Below, piece after piece: positions 9,547 through 17,962 of a DNA stretch of 38,027 nucleotides (within the stretch, counting starts at the first letter, position 1; every line of letters starts with the position of its first letter). The stretch is from NCBI RefSeq assembly GCF_019655335.1, contig NZ_BPFD01000047.1, positions 1 through 38,027 of the forward strand. The letters run 5' to 3'. Position numbers and translations under genes: made by a program. The stretch comes from Shewanella hafniensis. GTDB lineage: Bacteria; Pseudomonadota; Gammaproteobacteria; Enterobacterales; Shewanellaceae. The notes below the pieces were generated by a model, which was not told the origin of the DNA, ran no database searches, and was given only the letters and a program-made list of their open reading frames with translations.

Positions 9547-10122
9547 TTAATGCACCACAGCGGTATCGTCGGTCTCGCCAAGCGGGATTTCAGGGCCAAA
9601 CTCCGAGTAACACATAATGGCGGCAATACGGACAAACTCGAGTAGTTCAGTGTAAGCAGCTTCAGATTCCTCATCGTCGGCGACATCAAATTCCACTTGG
9701 GCAATTTCCGCCAAGTCTTTGATCACTTCACGCACTTCTGCCGAGGCTTGATTCAGTTTCGGCTGAATAATCGCCATGCCAGTCAAAAAGCTTTGGGTCC
9801 AAAGGGACAAGGCTTCAACACGTTGGCTGAGCGGCTCTTCTTCTTCAGGCAATAGCGGCATGAAACCAAATTCAAAATCCACTAAACGCGCGACTGAATC
9901 ATTAAACAAATCAGATACTAATTGGTGCAACTGCGCAGGTAAAGGTTGACCATCGTTCATCAGGTCGAATAGAGGCTTGATCCAAGTGTCGCCAGTTTGT
10001 TCTACACCACCGCAGATTAAACCGACTAAAGCACCGTGAACTTCTACCGGATGTTGGCCGATTTCAGCTGCATCTAAGGCGAGTTTTAAGCTGTCGATAC
10101 GTAACGAAGGAGGGGTTGCCAT
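9547..10122 (-). CDS. ygfB: YgfB-family (UPF0149) protein
   Basis: A 191-aa protein of the YgfB/YecA family (UPF0149), here called from VHGALVGLICGG and the C-terminal LLEFVRIAAIMCYSE. The family is conserved in gammaproteobacteria next to ubiH; its biochemical role is not well defined. The open frame runs 51 codons further upstream, but that stretch (Cys- and aromatic-rich, MVFDGFVCCLC...) is unlike the family. The ATG at 10120-10122 gives the usual length. The gene diverges from zapA, the arrangement seen in E. coli. Confidence 0.92.
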   Translation of the reverse strand: MATPPSLRIDSLKLALDAAEIGQHPVEVHGALVGLICGGVEQTGDTWIKPLFDLMNDGQPLPAQLHQLVSDLFNDSVARLVDFEFGFMPLLPEEEEPLSQRVEALSLWTQSFLTGMAIIQPKLNQASAEVREVIKDLAEIAQVEFDVADDEESEAAYTELLEFVRIAAIMCYSEFGPEIPLGETDDTAVVH

Positions 10123-10292
10123 ATCAGATCCCAATAAGATTTTTCCAGCAGCAATGCTAGCAGAGATAAAGACTTGAACCAATACTGAATCCCAATAATG
10201 GCGAAATCGGCCACACCCTGATAAAAAATTATCCAACTGCTCACACAAACAGCAAACAAAGCCGTCAAAGACCAATCCAATTGCGGCTTACC

Positions 10293-10321
10293 TTGCACTT
10301 TTAATATCAGCCCTATATAGT
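10293..10321 (+). promoter_or_regulatory. Candidate sigma70 promoter of zapA
   Basis: TTGCAC (10293-10298), 17-bp spacer, TATAGT (10316-10321). The predicted start is near 10328, giving a 30-nt leader before the zapA ATG. Confidence 0.5.
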
Positions 10322-10357
10322 CCGCCCTAAGAGGCTAACGAAAGGATCACCCGCGAC

Positions 10358-10660
10358 ATGAGTAACAGTGCTGTTGAAATTACCCTACTTGGGCGCACCT
10401 ACTCTATCGCTTGCCCGAAAGGTCAAGAGGATGCTTTACGTACGGTGGCATTGGGAGTTGAACAACAACTCACAGCGTTAAAAACCCGCACTAATAGCCT
10501 AAGCCGCGAAGAAATTGCCATTATGGCGGCGCTGAATATTGGACACGAGTTGTTCCAAGAAAAGCAAAAAAATAAGCATTATATGCAACAGATGGACGAC
10601 AGGATCAGCTTGCTGCAGTCGACCCTCGAGAATGCCTTAGTTGAGCGTTCAACTAAATAG
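10358..10660 (+). CDS. zapA: Cell division protein ZapA
   Basis: ZapA binds FtsZ in the cytoplasm and bundles its filaments at the division site. The 100-aa protein has the short N-terminal strand motif VEITLLGRTYSIACPKGQE, followed by a long helical segment (about 25-95) that forms the coiled-coil dimer. The length is close to the E. coli protein. The gene is immediately upstream of the 6S RNA and ygfA, as in enteric bacteria, and divergent from ygfB. Confidence 0.95.
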   Translation: MSNSAVEITLLGRTYSIACPKGQEDALRTVALGVEQQLTALKTRTNSLSREEIAIMAALNIGHELFQEKQKNKHYMQQMDDRISLLQSTLENALVERSTK

Positions 10661-10761
10661 ATTTAAACTGTGCGCCTTGGCAATTAGGTCAATTAACGCA
10701 CAGTGAATGGCTAAACTGGCTTATACTCATAGGCCAATGTTTTAGCGATTCAATACCGTTT

Positions 10762-10943
10762 TTGCTCCCTGGGATGCATGCCAACTGGTAATGTCCCTGT
10801 GCCGATAATTTTGATCTCAGGGTGAATGTTTTACTGACATTGAGCATGCTCGGCTTGTACCGAGAAGCCTTAGGAGGTAATCATTTACCCGCCTTGAACC
10901 TACGGTTCAAGGGCTACACCGGTAGCGGCATTCTGGGGAGCAT
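10762..10943 (+). ncRNA. ssrS: 6S RNA
   Basis: About 182 nt between zapA and ygfA match the structure and recalled sequence of enteric 6S RNA, which binds sigma70-RNA polymerase and mimics an open promoter. The closing stem pairs GCTCCC (10764-10769) with GGGGAGC (10935-10941). Conserved blocks are GAGCATGCTCGG followed by CCGAGAAGCC, and CCTTGAACC...GGTTCAAGGG (hairpin), then GCGGCATTCT. The E. coli RNA is 184 nt and is likewise followed by ygfA. The ends are estimates from the terminal stem. Confidence 0.95.
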
Positions 10944-10952
10944 CTTAATTTT

Positions 10953-11660
10953 ATGCCTACATCTTCCAAACTTTCTCATTTGAAGACCCAAAGCGACATG
11001 GCGCACCTTGCCGTAGAGGTTGCTGCTGTTGGTGAAATGACTGATGTCACAAGCCATGCGAAAAATTGCGCACTCCATACAAAAGAAAGCCGCAATCAGA
11101 TACGCAAAGCCATTCGCACCGCGCGCAAATCCCTTTCAGAAACCGAGCAAACTCAAGCAAGCTTGAGCGCTAGCCAACGTATGCTCGATGCATTGCAGGC
11201 TCAAAATGCGCAACATGTAGCCCTGTATCTCACCCACGATGGCGAACTCGCCACGCCACCGCTGATCGCTGCGCTGTGGCAAATGGGCATAAACACCTAT
11301 CTGCCTAGGTTGCATCCCTTCAATGCCGGGCAATTGTTATTCCTGCATTACACCGCAGATACCCCCATGCAACCCAATCAATTCGGCATCTTAGAACCTA
11401 AGTTAGATGTGCGCGCCATTATCCCAGTGACAGAGTTAGATGTTGTTATCACACCATTAGTGGCTTTTGATTTAATGGGAAATCGTATGGGCATGGGCGG
11501 CGGCTATTACGATAGGACGCTGGCAAACTGGCAGCTTAAAGGTAAACCTTTGCCTATGGGTTACGCCCACGACTGTCAGCAAGTGACGAGTTTACCCTGC
11601 GAGTATTGGGATGTGCCTTTACCGTTCATCATCACCCCAAGTCGGGTACTGACGTTTTGA
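10953..11660 (+). CDS. ygfA: 5-formyltetrahydrofolate cyclo-ligase
   Basis: This ATP-dependent enzyme converts 5-formyl-THF to 5,10-methenyl-THF, salvaging a folate that inhibits glycine/serine one-carbon enzymes. Family motifs are visible: the N-terminal RKAIRTARKSLS, NTYLPRLHPFNAGQLLFL, EPKLDVR, and GNRMGMGGGYYDR, which carries the nucleotide-binding GMGGGYYDR loop. At 235 aa it is longer than the E. coli protein because of about 45 unusual residues before NQIRKAIRT. Starts at 10953, 10998 and 11037 are all possible and none has a clear Shine-Dalgarno. The first ATG is only 9 nt past the estimated 6S RNA end, so the mRNA is probably the 6S read-through transcript. Confidence 0.93.
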   Translation: MPTSSKLSHLKTQSDMAHLAVEVAAVGEMTDVTSHAKNCALHTKESRNQIRKAIRTARKSLSETEQTQASLSASQRMLDALQAQNAQHVALYLTHDGELATPPLIAALWQMGINTYLPRLHPFNAGQLLFLHYTADTPMQPNQFGILEPKLDVRAIIPVTELDVVITPLVAFDLMGNRMGMGGGYYDRTLANWQLKGKPLPMGYAHDCQQVTSLPCEYWDVPLPFIITPSRVLTF

Positions 11661-11677
11661 AAAGAAGGAGCAAGAAA

Positions 11678-11801
11678 CTAGAAGCTAGAGCGCTTCGCTG
11701 CTAGAAAAAGCAGAGCGTCGCTCCATAACGACTTCTTCTTGAATCTAGATTCTAGAGCCATGCAATGGCGCTCTAGAGGCCGCAGGCCGTTCTAGATTTT
11801 T
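11678..11801. repeat. CTAG-rich hairpin cluster with terminator
   Basis: Seven CTAG tetranucleotides fall within 118 bp (11678-11795). They lie in successive hairpins: CTAGAGCG/CGCTGCTAG (11685-11704), the perfect palindrome GAATCTAGATTC (11742-11753), TCTAGAGCCAT/ATGGCGCTCTAGA (11751-11777), and TCTAGAGGCC GCA GGCCGTTCTAGA (11772-11796). The last is followed by TTTTTCTTT, so it can terminate ygfA. The units share TCTAGA. Confidence 0.65.
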
Positions 11802-11803
11802 CT

Positions 11804-12550
11804 TTACCTCAAATGCCGACCGCCATCGACATTATGGCAACGACCTGTGACGTAGCGGCTATTAAGCAGGTAGTCCACTAGTTCAATAATCTCCGCATTC
11901 CCCGCTTCTTTCGGCAATAGCGCTTTGGCTAAGGTTTTTTGCTGATAGGCAGCGTCATCACCCGCATTAAAGAGGATCATCGCCGGTGCAATCGAATTCA
12001 CTTTCACCTCGGGCGCAAATTTGGCGGCAAAAGATAGCGTCATATTGTGCAGCGCGGCTTTACTGGCGGCATAGGCGATATGCTTCTGACTGCCCTTCTC
12101 TGCTACGTAATCGGTAATATGAATCACATCACTGCCGCCGATTTCATAGCCAGCACCCGCACGTAGCTGCGCCTCTAAGGCCAAGTTCAACTGATAGGGC
12201 ACGCTCACATGCACTTGCATCATCCGCTGCAGCACTTGGCTCGGCGTAAAAGTGGTACTCTTTAAAGGCTCATTCTTTGTAAGAACAGGATCCGGCAGCC
12301 AGTCCGAGGCATTGTGAATAATGGCGCGAACTTGAGGCAGTTGAGTTAACGCATCAATTAAAGCTTGCACTTGGGCATCGTCATAAAAATCGCAGGGATA
12401 CAGAGTCGCACCTAAGGCGTTAAGCTCATCGATGCTATCGTAATGGCTGCGATAAGTACCAATCACCTGCTGACCTTGGGCGAGAAAATGTTTGGCTAAG
12501 GCGTAACCTATGCGTTTACCCACGCCAGTGATTATGATGGGAGATGTCAT
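11804..12550 (-). CDS. folM: Dihydromonapterin reductase
   Basis: FolM is a short-chain dehydrogenase that reduces dihydromonapterin to tetrahydromonapterin with NADPH and has some dihydrofolate reductase activity. The 248-aa protein has the cofactor motif ITGVGKRIGYALAKHF (TGxxxRIG, as in FolM), the IHNASDWL segment, and the catalytic YAASK in HIAYAASKAALHNMTLSFA. It ends VTGRCHNVDGGRHLR, very like the E. coli protein. It is convergent with ygfA, another pterin/folate gene, but transcribed separately. No truncation is seen. Confidence 0.95.
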   Translation of the reverse strand: MTSPIIITGVGKRIGYALAKHFLAQGQQVIGTYRSHYDSIDELNALGATLYPCDFYDDAQVQALIDALTQLPQVRAIIHNASDWLPDPVLTKNEPLKSTTFTPSQVLQRMMQVHVSVPYQLNLALEAQLRAGAGYEIGGSDVIHITDYVAEKGSQKHIAYAASKAALHNMTLSFAAKFAPEVKVNSIAPAMILFNAGDDAAYQQKTLAKALLPKEAGNAEIIELVDYLLNSRYVTGRCHNVDGGRHLR

Positions 12551-12817
12551 ACCTATCCTTTTGATTCGTCATTGCTCAGGTTTTAACTTGTTTGCTTAAA
12601 AATCAACAATCAAGTTAACCTTATGAATAACCAAGATGTTACTGTACTCATTTGAATTTAACCTAACAAAAAGCCAAATGAGACACACATTAGATTTAAA
12701 TCAGCTGCGATCTAAAACCCTTTATTCTGCGTATTAGGGTAAAAGAAAACCAAGCTTAAGTGCGCAAGCCAAGAGCTTTGATCAAGTATTGTGGTCAAGT
12801 CATCAGAGGTGAACCCG

Positions 12818-13216
12818 ATGGAACTGCGGATTTTTTACGATGGAAATTGTCCATTATGTAGCGCCGAGATGCGTCAACTGAAAGCGCGCGATCCGAAAAA
12901 CTTGATTGCGCTTGAAGATTTAAATGCACCCGATTTTAGCGAGCGTTTCCGCCATATCGATAGAGACTACGCCAATACGATTCTCCATGGCGAAACCGCA
13001 ACAGGCGAAGTGTTACTCGGGTTAGATGTCACTTGTAAAGCGTGGGCACTGACAGGCACCCGAACTTGGATCCAACTGTTACGCCTGCCCGTGATTAAAG
13101 CTGTGGCCGATTGGTGCTATCTCAGATTCGCAAAACACAGATATCGCATCTCCTATCTACTAACGGGCAAAGCCCGCTGCGACGATAACTGCCAAATTCC
13201 CACCAGGCGTCGCTGA
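12818..13216 (+). CDS. DCC-family thiol-disulfide oxidoreductase-like protein (DUF393)
   Basis: A 132-aa protein of the DUF393/DCC family, named for the conserved Asp and Cys residues. The N-terminus LRIFYDGNCPLCSAEM has the D-G-x-C-x-x-C motif. The family is predicted to act as thiol-disulfide oxidoreductases, but substrates are mostly unknown. Two more Cys near the C-terminus (ARCDDNC) could form a second redox or metal site. The start at 12818 is preferred over the in-frame codon at 12791 because AGAGGTG lies 7 nt before it. It stands alone between folM and mdh and shares a terminator with mdh. Confidence 0.85.
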   Translation: MELRIFYDGNCPLCSAEMRQLKARDPKNLIALEDLNAPDFSERFRHIDRDYANTILHGETATGEVLLGLDVTCKAWALTGTRTWIQLLRLPVIKAVADWCYLRFAKHRYRISYLLTGKARCDDNCQIPTRRR

Positions 13217-13256
13217 TCGATTAAGTTAAATTGAGCAAGTGTAAAACTGAGGCATA

Positions 13257-13286
13257 AAAAAACGGAGCTCAATGGCTCCGTTTTTT
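13257..13286. terminator. Bidirectional terminator between the DCC gene and mdh
   Basis: AAAAAACGGAGC and GCTCCGTTTTTT form a 12-bp stem around a 6-nt loop (TCAATG), with A- and T-runs on both sides. It serves the convergent DUF393 gene (plus) and mdh (minus). Confidence 0.88.
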
Positions 13287-13320
13287 AATTCGTCATAATC
13301 TAAATAGATTATCCGAAAGA

Positions 13321-14256
13321 TTATTTAACGAAATCAACGCCTAGTTTGATATCGCCTTTCAGCGTATCTAACATAGAATCACGAGCGTTAGCTTCGAATG
13401 CACTTACTTCACCGTAAGGCAGTACTTTTTCAATACCGTTTTTGCCTAACAGCACAGGTTGTGCGAAGAATTCAGCGTGCTCACTGCCGCCGTCAACATA
13501 GGCGCATTCAACGATGTTAGCTTCGCCTTGCAGACCACGAACCAGAGACATACCGAAACGGCAAGCCGCTTGACCCATAGACAGAGTCGCACTTCCGCCA
13601 CCGGCTTTAGCTTCAACCACTTCTGTACCCGCGTTTTGGATGCGAGTTGTCAGACTTGCCACTTCTTCGTCAGTGAAAGTCACGCCTTCAACTTGAGACA
13701 GTAATGGCAGAATGGTCACGCCGCTGTGGCCGCCGATCACATTCACTTTAACGTCAGCAACGTTCAGGCCTTTTAATTCGGCGATGAAAGTTTCAGAGCG
13801 GATCACGTCTAATGTCGTGATACCGAACAGACGGTTCTTATCGTAAACACCCGCTTTTTTCATCACTTCTGCAGCGATAGCAACAGTGGTGTTGACAGGG
13901 TTAGTGATAATGCCAACCAAAGCCGTAGGACAAGTTGCCGCTACTTTTTCGATCAGGTTGCGAACGATACCCGCATTGATATTGAACAGATCTGAACGGT
14001 CCATACCAGGCTTACGCGCAACACCAGCAGAAATTAGCACAACGTCAGCACCCACAAGGGCAGGCGTTGGATCTTCACCAGCAAAACCTTTGATTTCAAC
14101 AGCAGTTGGGATGTGGCTCAAGTCAACCGCAACACCCGGAGTCACCGGTGCGATATCATATAGAGACAGTTTAGAACCCGCAGGCAATTGAGTTTTTAAC
14201 AGTAGGGCAAGAGCCTGGCCGATACCACCAGCAGCACCAAGTACAGCAACTTTCAT
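13321..14256 (-). CDS. mdh: Malate dehydrogenase
   Basis: NAD-dependent malate dehydrogenase of the TCA cycle, interconverting malate and oxaloacetate. At 311 aa it matches the E. coli enzyme. The nucleotide motif is [18 protein letters not shown]; substrate-binding Arg residues lie in [13 protein letters not shown] (R81, R87). The catalytic pair is D150 (TTLDVIR) and H177 ([11 protein letters not shown]). The ATG follows GGAGATAACT. It diverges from argR across 294 bp, an arrangement conserved in gammaproteobacteria. Confidence 0.98.
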   Translation of the reverse strand: MKVAVLGAAGGIGQALALLLKTQLPAGSKLSLYDIAPVTPGVAVDLSHIPTAVEIKGFAGEDPTPALVGADVVLISAGVARKPGMDRSDLFNINAGIVRNLIEKVAATCPTALVGIITNPVNTTVAIAAEVMKKAGVYDKNRLFGITTLDVIRSETFIAELKGLNVADVKVNVIGGHSGVTILPLLSQVEGVTFTDEEVASLTTRIQNAGTEVVEAKAGGGSATLSMGQAACRFGMSLVRGLQGEANIVECAYVDGGSEHAEFFAQPVLLGKNGIEKVLPYGEVSAFEANARDSMLDTLKGDIKLGVDFVK

Positions 14257-14283
14257 AGTTATCTCCGTTATTTCTCGGATATG

Positions 14284-14299
14284 TGTGACATGGATCTAA
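14284..14299 (-). promoter_or_regulatory. Possible CRP-like site upstream of mdh
   Basis: TGTGACATGGATCTAA matches 8 of 10 fixed positions of the CRP consensus TGTGA-N6-TCACA. Further TGTGAC half-sites (minus strand) occur at 14311-14316 and 14327-14332, 16 bp apart. CRP is known to affect mdh in E. coli; the assignment here is tentative. Confidence 0.28.
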
Positions 14300-14454
14300 T
14301 TTGCGTTGGCGTCACATTACTGGAATGTCACAACAATTTCAATTATCCCTTAGTCGTGGGGCAAAAGAATTCCGGAATAACATAGAAGCAATGTAGAACA
14401 ATTACTCAAATTGATATTTTTACGCCCCCAGCAAATGCTTAACCACAGAGGGTT

Positions 14455-14472
14455 AGTGAATTTTTATTCAAT
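14455..14472 (+). promoter_or_regulatory. ARG box (ArgR operator) upstream of argR
   Basis: TGAATTTTTATTCA at 14457-14470 fits the ARG-box core TGAAT-W4-ATTCA exactly. Two weaker boxes lie downstream: 14499-14512 (11 of 14 positions), within the argR promoter, and 14530-14543 (10 of 14). This supports autorepression of argR and could also influence mdh. Confidence 0.8.
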
Positions 14473-14487
14473 CAATCTGGTTATTTG

Positions 14488-14516
14488 TTGACAATTTTTC
14501 TAAAAATATTCAAAAT
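14488..14516 (+). promoter_or_regulatory. Candidate argR promoter
   Basis: TTGACA (14488-14493), 17-bp spacer, CAAAAT (14511-14516). A weak ARG box overlaps the spacer and -10, as expected for ArgR autorepression. The predicted start is near 14523, 28 nt before the ATG. Confidence 0.55.
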
Positions 14517-14550
14517 GGGCCTGTTTTTTTGAATAACGAATAATAATATT

Positions 14551-15021
14551 ATGCAAACGACCAAGAATCAGGATGACCTTGTTAGAATTTTTAAGTCGAT
14601 TTTAAAAGAAGAGCGCTTTGGCTCTCAGAGTGAAATCGTCACCGCCTTGCAAGCTGAAGGCTTTGGTAATATTAACCAATCAAAAGTATCACGCATGCTC
14701 AGCAAGTTCGGCGCAGTGCGGACTCGCAACGCTAAGCAAGAGATGGTGTATTGCTTACCAGCCGAATTAGGCGTACCCACTGCGGGTAGCCCACTGAAGA
14801 ATTTGGTACTCGACGTCGATCATAACCAAGCGATGATCGTCGTGCGAACTAGTCCAGGTGCAGCGCAGCTGATTGCCCGTTTATTGGATTCTATCGGTAA
14901 ACCAGAAGGCATTTTGGGCACAATTGCCGGTGATGACACTATCTTTATTTGTCCATCGAGCATCCAAGATATCGCCGATACCTTAGAAACCATCAAATCT
15001 TTATTCAATTACGCAGAATAA
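14551..15021 (+). CDS. argR: Arginine repressor
   Basis: ArgR is the arginine-responsive hexameric repressor of arginine biosynthesis and also a cofactor in plasmid/Xer recombination. The 156-aa length equals that of E. coli ArgR. The N-terminal winged helix-turn-helix includes [27 protein letters not shown]. The C-terminal oligomerisation/arginine-binding domain includes [18 protein letters not shown] and [11 protein letters not shown]. The start lacks a good Shine-Dalgarno (AT-rich AATAATATT before ATG), which implies weak translation. The upstream region carries an exact ARG box. Confidence 0.97.
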   Translation: MQTTKNQDDLVRIFKSILKEERFGSQSEIVTALQAEGFGNINQSKVSRMLSKFGAVRTRNAKQEMVYCLPAELGVPTAGSPLKNLVLDVDHNQAMIVVRTSPGAAQLIARLLDSIGKPEGILGTIAGDDTIFICPSSIQDIADTLETIKSLFNYAE

Positions 15022-15024
15022 AAA

Positions 15025-15052
15025 AACAGGTCAGCTTGCTGACCTGTTCTAT
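15025..15052 (+). terminator. argR terminator
   Basis: AACAGGTCAGC, TT, GCTGACCTGTT form an 11-bp perfect inverted repeat right after the argR stop. The following tail CTATTT is only moderately T-rich. Confidence 0.65.
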
Positions 15053-15168
15053 TTCATCTGTACCCATTTCAGTCCAATTTTGCGCTGATTATTTGGTCGT
15101 TGTCCCGATTACGTTACAGATTACAGCACAATATCTAACTCACTATATCTAACTCAACTGTAGCAATA

Positions 15169-15801
15169 TCAGTAAGCCACACTGATGCGCTGATTTGCGT
15201 GAGTGCCCTGTTCGGCTTCGTCCAACATGGCTTTAGCGTAATCGGTAACAGAAATGCGACTGCGACCATTGGCATCGGTAAAGAAGCTGTCGCCACCAAG
15301 GCGATATGGACCTTCACTCTCGCCAGGATAAATCTCAGCGGCTGGGCTCACAAAGGTCCAATTAATTGCAGTTTGCGCCGCACGGAATACCTGCAAGGCT
15401 TCACCCTGAGCTAACGCCTCATCTTTATATGCAGCGGGAAAATCTGGACTAGAGACCAGCGTCACCCCCGGTGCCACTTCTAAGCTGCCTGCACCACCAA
15501 CCCACAATAAACGTGGCACCTTAGCGTTGGGCAGCACATCCAGTAAATGCTGAACCGTACTCGCCACTAGTCCATGATTTTGTTGTGCGCGGCCACCAAC
15601 AGAGGCAATGACAACATCTACGCCAGCGAAGGGTTCTGCCACTAATGGCTGCTCTAAATCCACAGCATGCACAGCCACGTTGGTAGCGGATAACTTACTC
15701 GGATCACGCACTAACGCTGTTACTTGGTGCCCACGGCTCAATGCTTCTTTTAAAATTGCACCACCAATCCAACCTGTTGCACCTAAAATTGCGATTTTCA
15801 T
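15169..15801 (-). CDS. NAD(P)-binding atypical SDR family protein
   Basis: A 210-aa single Rossmann-fold protein of the NmrA/YwnB-like atypical short-chain dehydrogenase group. MKIAILGATGWIGGAILKEAL is the cofactor motif (GATGxIG) and ALVRDPSKL ends the second strand with the Arg typical of NADP binding. VDVVIASVGG and LWVGGAGSLEVAPG follow, as in this group. No YxxxK catalytic pair is evident, as is common in atypical SDRs, so the reaction cannot be named. It is divergent from a LysR regulator 106 bp away, which probably controls it. Confidence 0.85.
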   Translation of the reverse strand: MKIAILGATGWIGGAILKEALSRGHQVTALVRDPSKLSATNVAVHAVDLEQPLVAEPFAGVDVVIASVGGRAQQNHGLVASTVQHLLDVLPNAKVPRLLWVGGAGSLEVAPGVTLVSSPDFPAAYKDEALAQGEALQVFRAAQTAINWTFVSPAAEIYPGESEGPYRLGGDSFFTDANGRSRISVTDYAKAMLDEAEQGTHANQRISVAY

Positions 15802-15907
15802 TTCGTTAACTCTCTCTGATGATTTACATTGAAGCCAGTTTACTTGCAGTGTTTCACGTGATAAACATCAATAAATGAGCATGATTATTTCAGTTTGAGG
15901 TACTAAT

Positions 15908-16810
15908 ATGGATAAAATTGCCGCAATACGCAGTTTCGTCGAAGTCGCAAACTGCGGCAGCTTTACCAAAGCTGCCGAACATTTAGACCTCAGCCGCCTG
16001 CAGGTATCCCGCCATATTCAAGAAATTGAGCAATGGCTTAGTTTACGCTTACTCCACCGTACCACCCGTAGCGTCAGCCTGACCTTACAAGGCGAAGAAG
16101 CGCTGCAATTTTGCCAGCGGATTTTAAGTGAAGTTGCCGCCATGGAAAGCCGCGCCCACAGCCATAACAGTGAACTGGTGGGCAGTATTCGTATCGCCAC
16201 ACCGATTGGCCTTGGACAGCACAGCCTGTTTGATGTTGTTGATCGCTTTATTAAAATTCACCCTAAGGTCAGTATTCAGCTGGTGATGTCGGACAGTTTT
16301 GCCCAATTGGTGGATGAGCGAGTCGATGTGGCATTGCGCTATACCGAGCAGCCGGATGATAATTTGATTGCGCGGCGTTTAATGACTATAGATGCCGTGA
16401 TCTGCGCTGCGCCAAGCTACCTTGATAGCAATACACCACTTGTCGAGCCGATAGATCTGCTGGCTCACAACTGCCTGATACACTCGGCGCAACAAAATTG
16501 GCCTTTCCTGAAAGAGCTGCAAGCCGAGCACGTAAAAGTCACCGGCAATCTTAAAGCTAACGACATGGGCGTATTGGTGAGTGCGGCGCTGCGGGGACAT
16601 GGCATAGTGCGTTTGCCCTGCGACTTAGCAAATCAATACCTTGCTAGCGGTCAGCTTAAAGAAGTGTTGCCCGACTTTACGACGCCAGGCCAAACCCTGT
16701 GGGCTGTGTACTTGTCCCGCAGTTATCAGCAAAATCTGGTGCGCGCCTTTATCGATTACACCGCCCAGCAATGGCAACTCGATATCAAAAAATGGCTCCC
16801 AGCGCATTAG
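15908..16810 (+). CDS. LysR-family transcriptional regulator
   Basis: A 300-aa LysR-type regulator. The N-terminal helix-turn-helix is clear: MDKIAAIRSFVEVANCGSFTKAAEHLDLSRLQVSRHIQEIEQWL. A C-terminal effector domain begins near residue 92 (GSIRIATPIGLGQHSLFDVV). It ends with LWAVYLSRSYQQNLVRAFIDY, as in the CrgA-like LysR subgroup. GAGGT lies 6 nt before the ATG. LysR proteins usually regulate a divergent neighbour, here the SDR gene; the inducer is unknown. Confidence 0.93.
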   Translation: MDKIAAIRSFVEVANCGSFTKAAEHLDLSRLQVSRHIQEIEQWLSLRLLHRTTRSVSLTLQGEEALQFCQRILSEVAAMESRAHSHNSELVGSIRIATPIGLGQHSLFDVVDRFIKIHPKVSIQLVMSDSFAQLVDERVDVALRYTEQPDDNLIARRLMTIDAVICAAPSYLDSNTPLVEPIDLLAHNCLIHSAQQNWPFLKELQAEHVKVTGNLKANDMGVLVSAALRGHGIVRLPCDLANQYLASGQLKEVLPDFTTPGQTLWAVYLSRSYQQNLVRAFIDYTAQQWQLDIKKWLPAH

Positions 16811-16817
16811 CATAAAA

Positions 16818-16849
16818 AAACGCACTCAGGCGTTAGCGTAAGTGCGTTT
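16818..16849 (+). terminator. Terminator after the LysR gene
   Basis: AAACGCACT (16818-16826) pairs with AGTGCGTTT (16841-16849) around a 14-nt loop. It is preceded by seven A, so it may also work for the convergent DyP gene. Confidence 0.6.
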
Positions 16850-16882
16850 CATTGATGCTGAATCTGCTCAAATATTGAAAGC

Positions 16883-17818
16883 TTATTCGTCGAATTGCAG
16901 CATAAAATCCAATGCGGGGGCAAAGAAGGATGAGCCTGTCATCGCCTTGGTAAAATGCATCAAGTGATCATGGTTACCTTCGCCATCACCAAACATCATG
17001 CTATGCAGCATCTTTTCAAAATGCTCAGGCGTGCGGCAGTTAGAAATAAACATCAATCCCTGCTCTTTTAGTGAACCATAGGGCATGCTCTGGCGCAGGA
17101 TTTCCATCGACTGACCATTCGCATCTTTAAGATTCACCCGCTTGATATGGCTGGTCAGTGGCTTATCTTCTGACTCATATTCGATATTATCTTGCTTAGT
17201 GCGACCGATAATATCTTCTTGTTTTTTAACCGGTAATCGATGCCACTTACTCAAGTTATGGGCATACTTTTGCACGTGAATATAACTGCCGCCCTTAAAC
17301 TCAGGATCCTCATCACCCACAAGTGCCACTTCCTGACGATGACGCCCCTTAGGGTTTTCGGTGCCATCGACAAAGCCGGTTAAATCGCGGCTATCCATAA
17401 ATCGAAAGCCACGTTCTTCATCGACTAATTCCACTAAGTCTTCAAACATTTGGCTGATTTCATTAGCGACTAAATGCAGAATATCGTAACGGTCGCAGCG
17501 AATATGCACGAACAAATCATATTCAATTGCCGGCGCTTCGCGGCTGCCGACTTGCATAGCAGGAAAAGGCTTGAGCATTTCAGGGCGAGCATTGGGGTAG
17601 AGGCTATCCCAATAATTAGCGCCAATCCCCACAAAACCATTGAATGCGCTGTCAGAGTATTGATCTGTCAGCTCATAAATATACTGCGCAACGTTGGCAA
17701 GACAGGGACGTAATTGCGACTCGACATTGTCATTGGCATTAAACATCAAATAGACACTGTGTAAGTTCCCCTCGGCACACACACCCAACTGTTCACGCGG
17801 CATATTTTGAATATCCAT
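16883..17818 (-). CDS. Dye-decolorizing (DyP-type) heme peroxidase, TyrA-like
   Basis: A 311-aa heme peroxidase of the DyP family that oxidises bulky dyes and phenolics with H2O2. The GxxDG motif is FVDGTENPKGR with catalytic D151; the proximal heme ligand is H224 (LTSHIKRVNL) and the distal Arg is R242 (EILRQSMPYG). The length equals that recalled for the Shewanella oneidensis TyrA protein. No signal peptide is seen, so it is cytoplasmic or encapsulin-targeted; no encapsulin gene is in view. A Fur-box-like site lies about 95 bp upstream. The physiological substrate is uncertain. Confidence 0.93.
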   Translation of the reverse strand: MDIQNMPREQLGVCAEGNLHSVYLMFNANDNVESQLRPCLANVAQYIYELTDQYSDSAFNGFVGIGANYWDSLYPNARPEMLKPFPAMQVGSREAPAIEYDLFVHIRCDRYDILHLVANEISQMFEDLVELVDEERGFRFMDSRDLTGFVDGTENPKGRHRQEVALVGDEDPEFKGGSYIHVQKYAHNLSKWHRLPVKKQEDIIGRTKQDNIEYESEDKPLTSHIKRVNLKDANGQSMEILRQSMPYGSLKEQGLMFISNCRTPEHFEKMLHSMMFGDGEGNHDHLMHFTKAMTGSSFFAPALDFMLQFDE

Positions 17819-17912
17819 TTGGTTATCACCCTTTTTCTAAATTCATTTTCGGCAATATTATCCGCAACTTTACCTGAAAATGACATTAACTAACGCACAG
17901 TTTGTTCTGGTT

Positions 17913-17931
17913 TATCATGATAATGCTCATT
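17913..17931 (-). promoter_or_regulatory. Fur-box-like site upstream of the DyP gene
   Basis: TATCATGATAATGCTCATT matches 13 of 19 positions of the Fur consensus GATAATGATAATCATTATC. It shares the core ATGATAATGCT with the site in front of fbpA (23777-23795). It suggests iron-responsive control of this heme protein. Confidence 0.5.
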
Positions 17932-17962
17932 AGGTAGCAATATCACGCCCAAGATCCCTAAT

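Noticed and set aside
16883..17818. EfeB-like secreted iron-uptake DyP
   Set aside because: No Tat or Sec signal peptide is present and no EfeU/EfeO genes are nearby.
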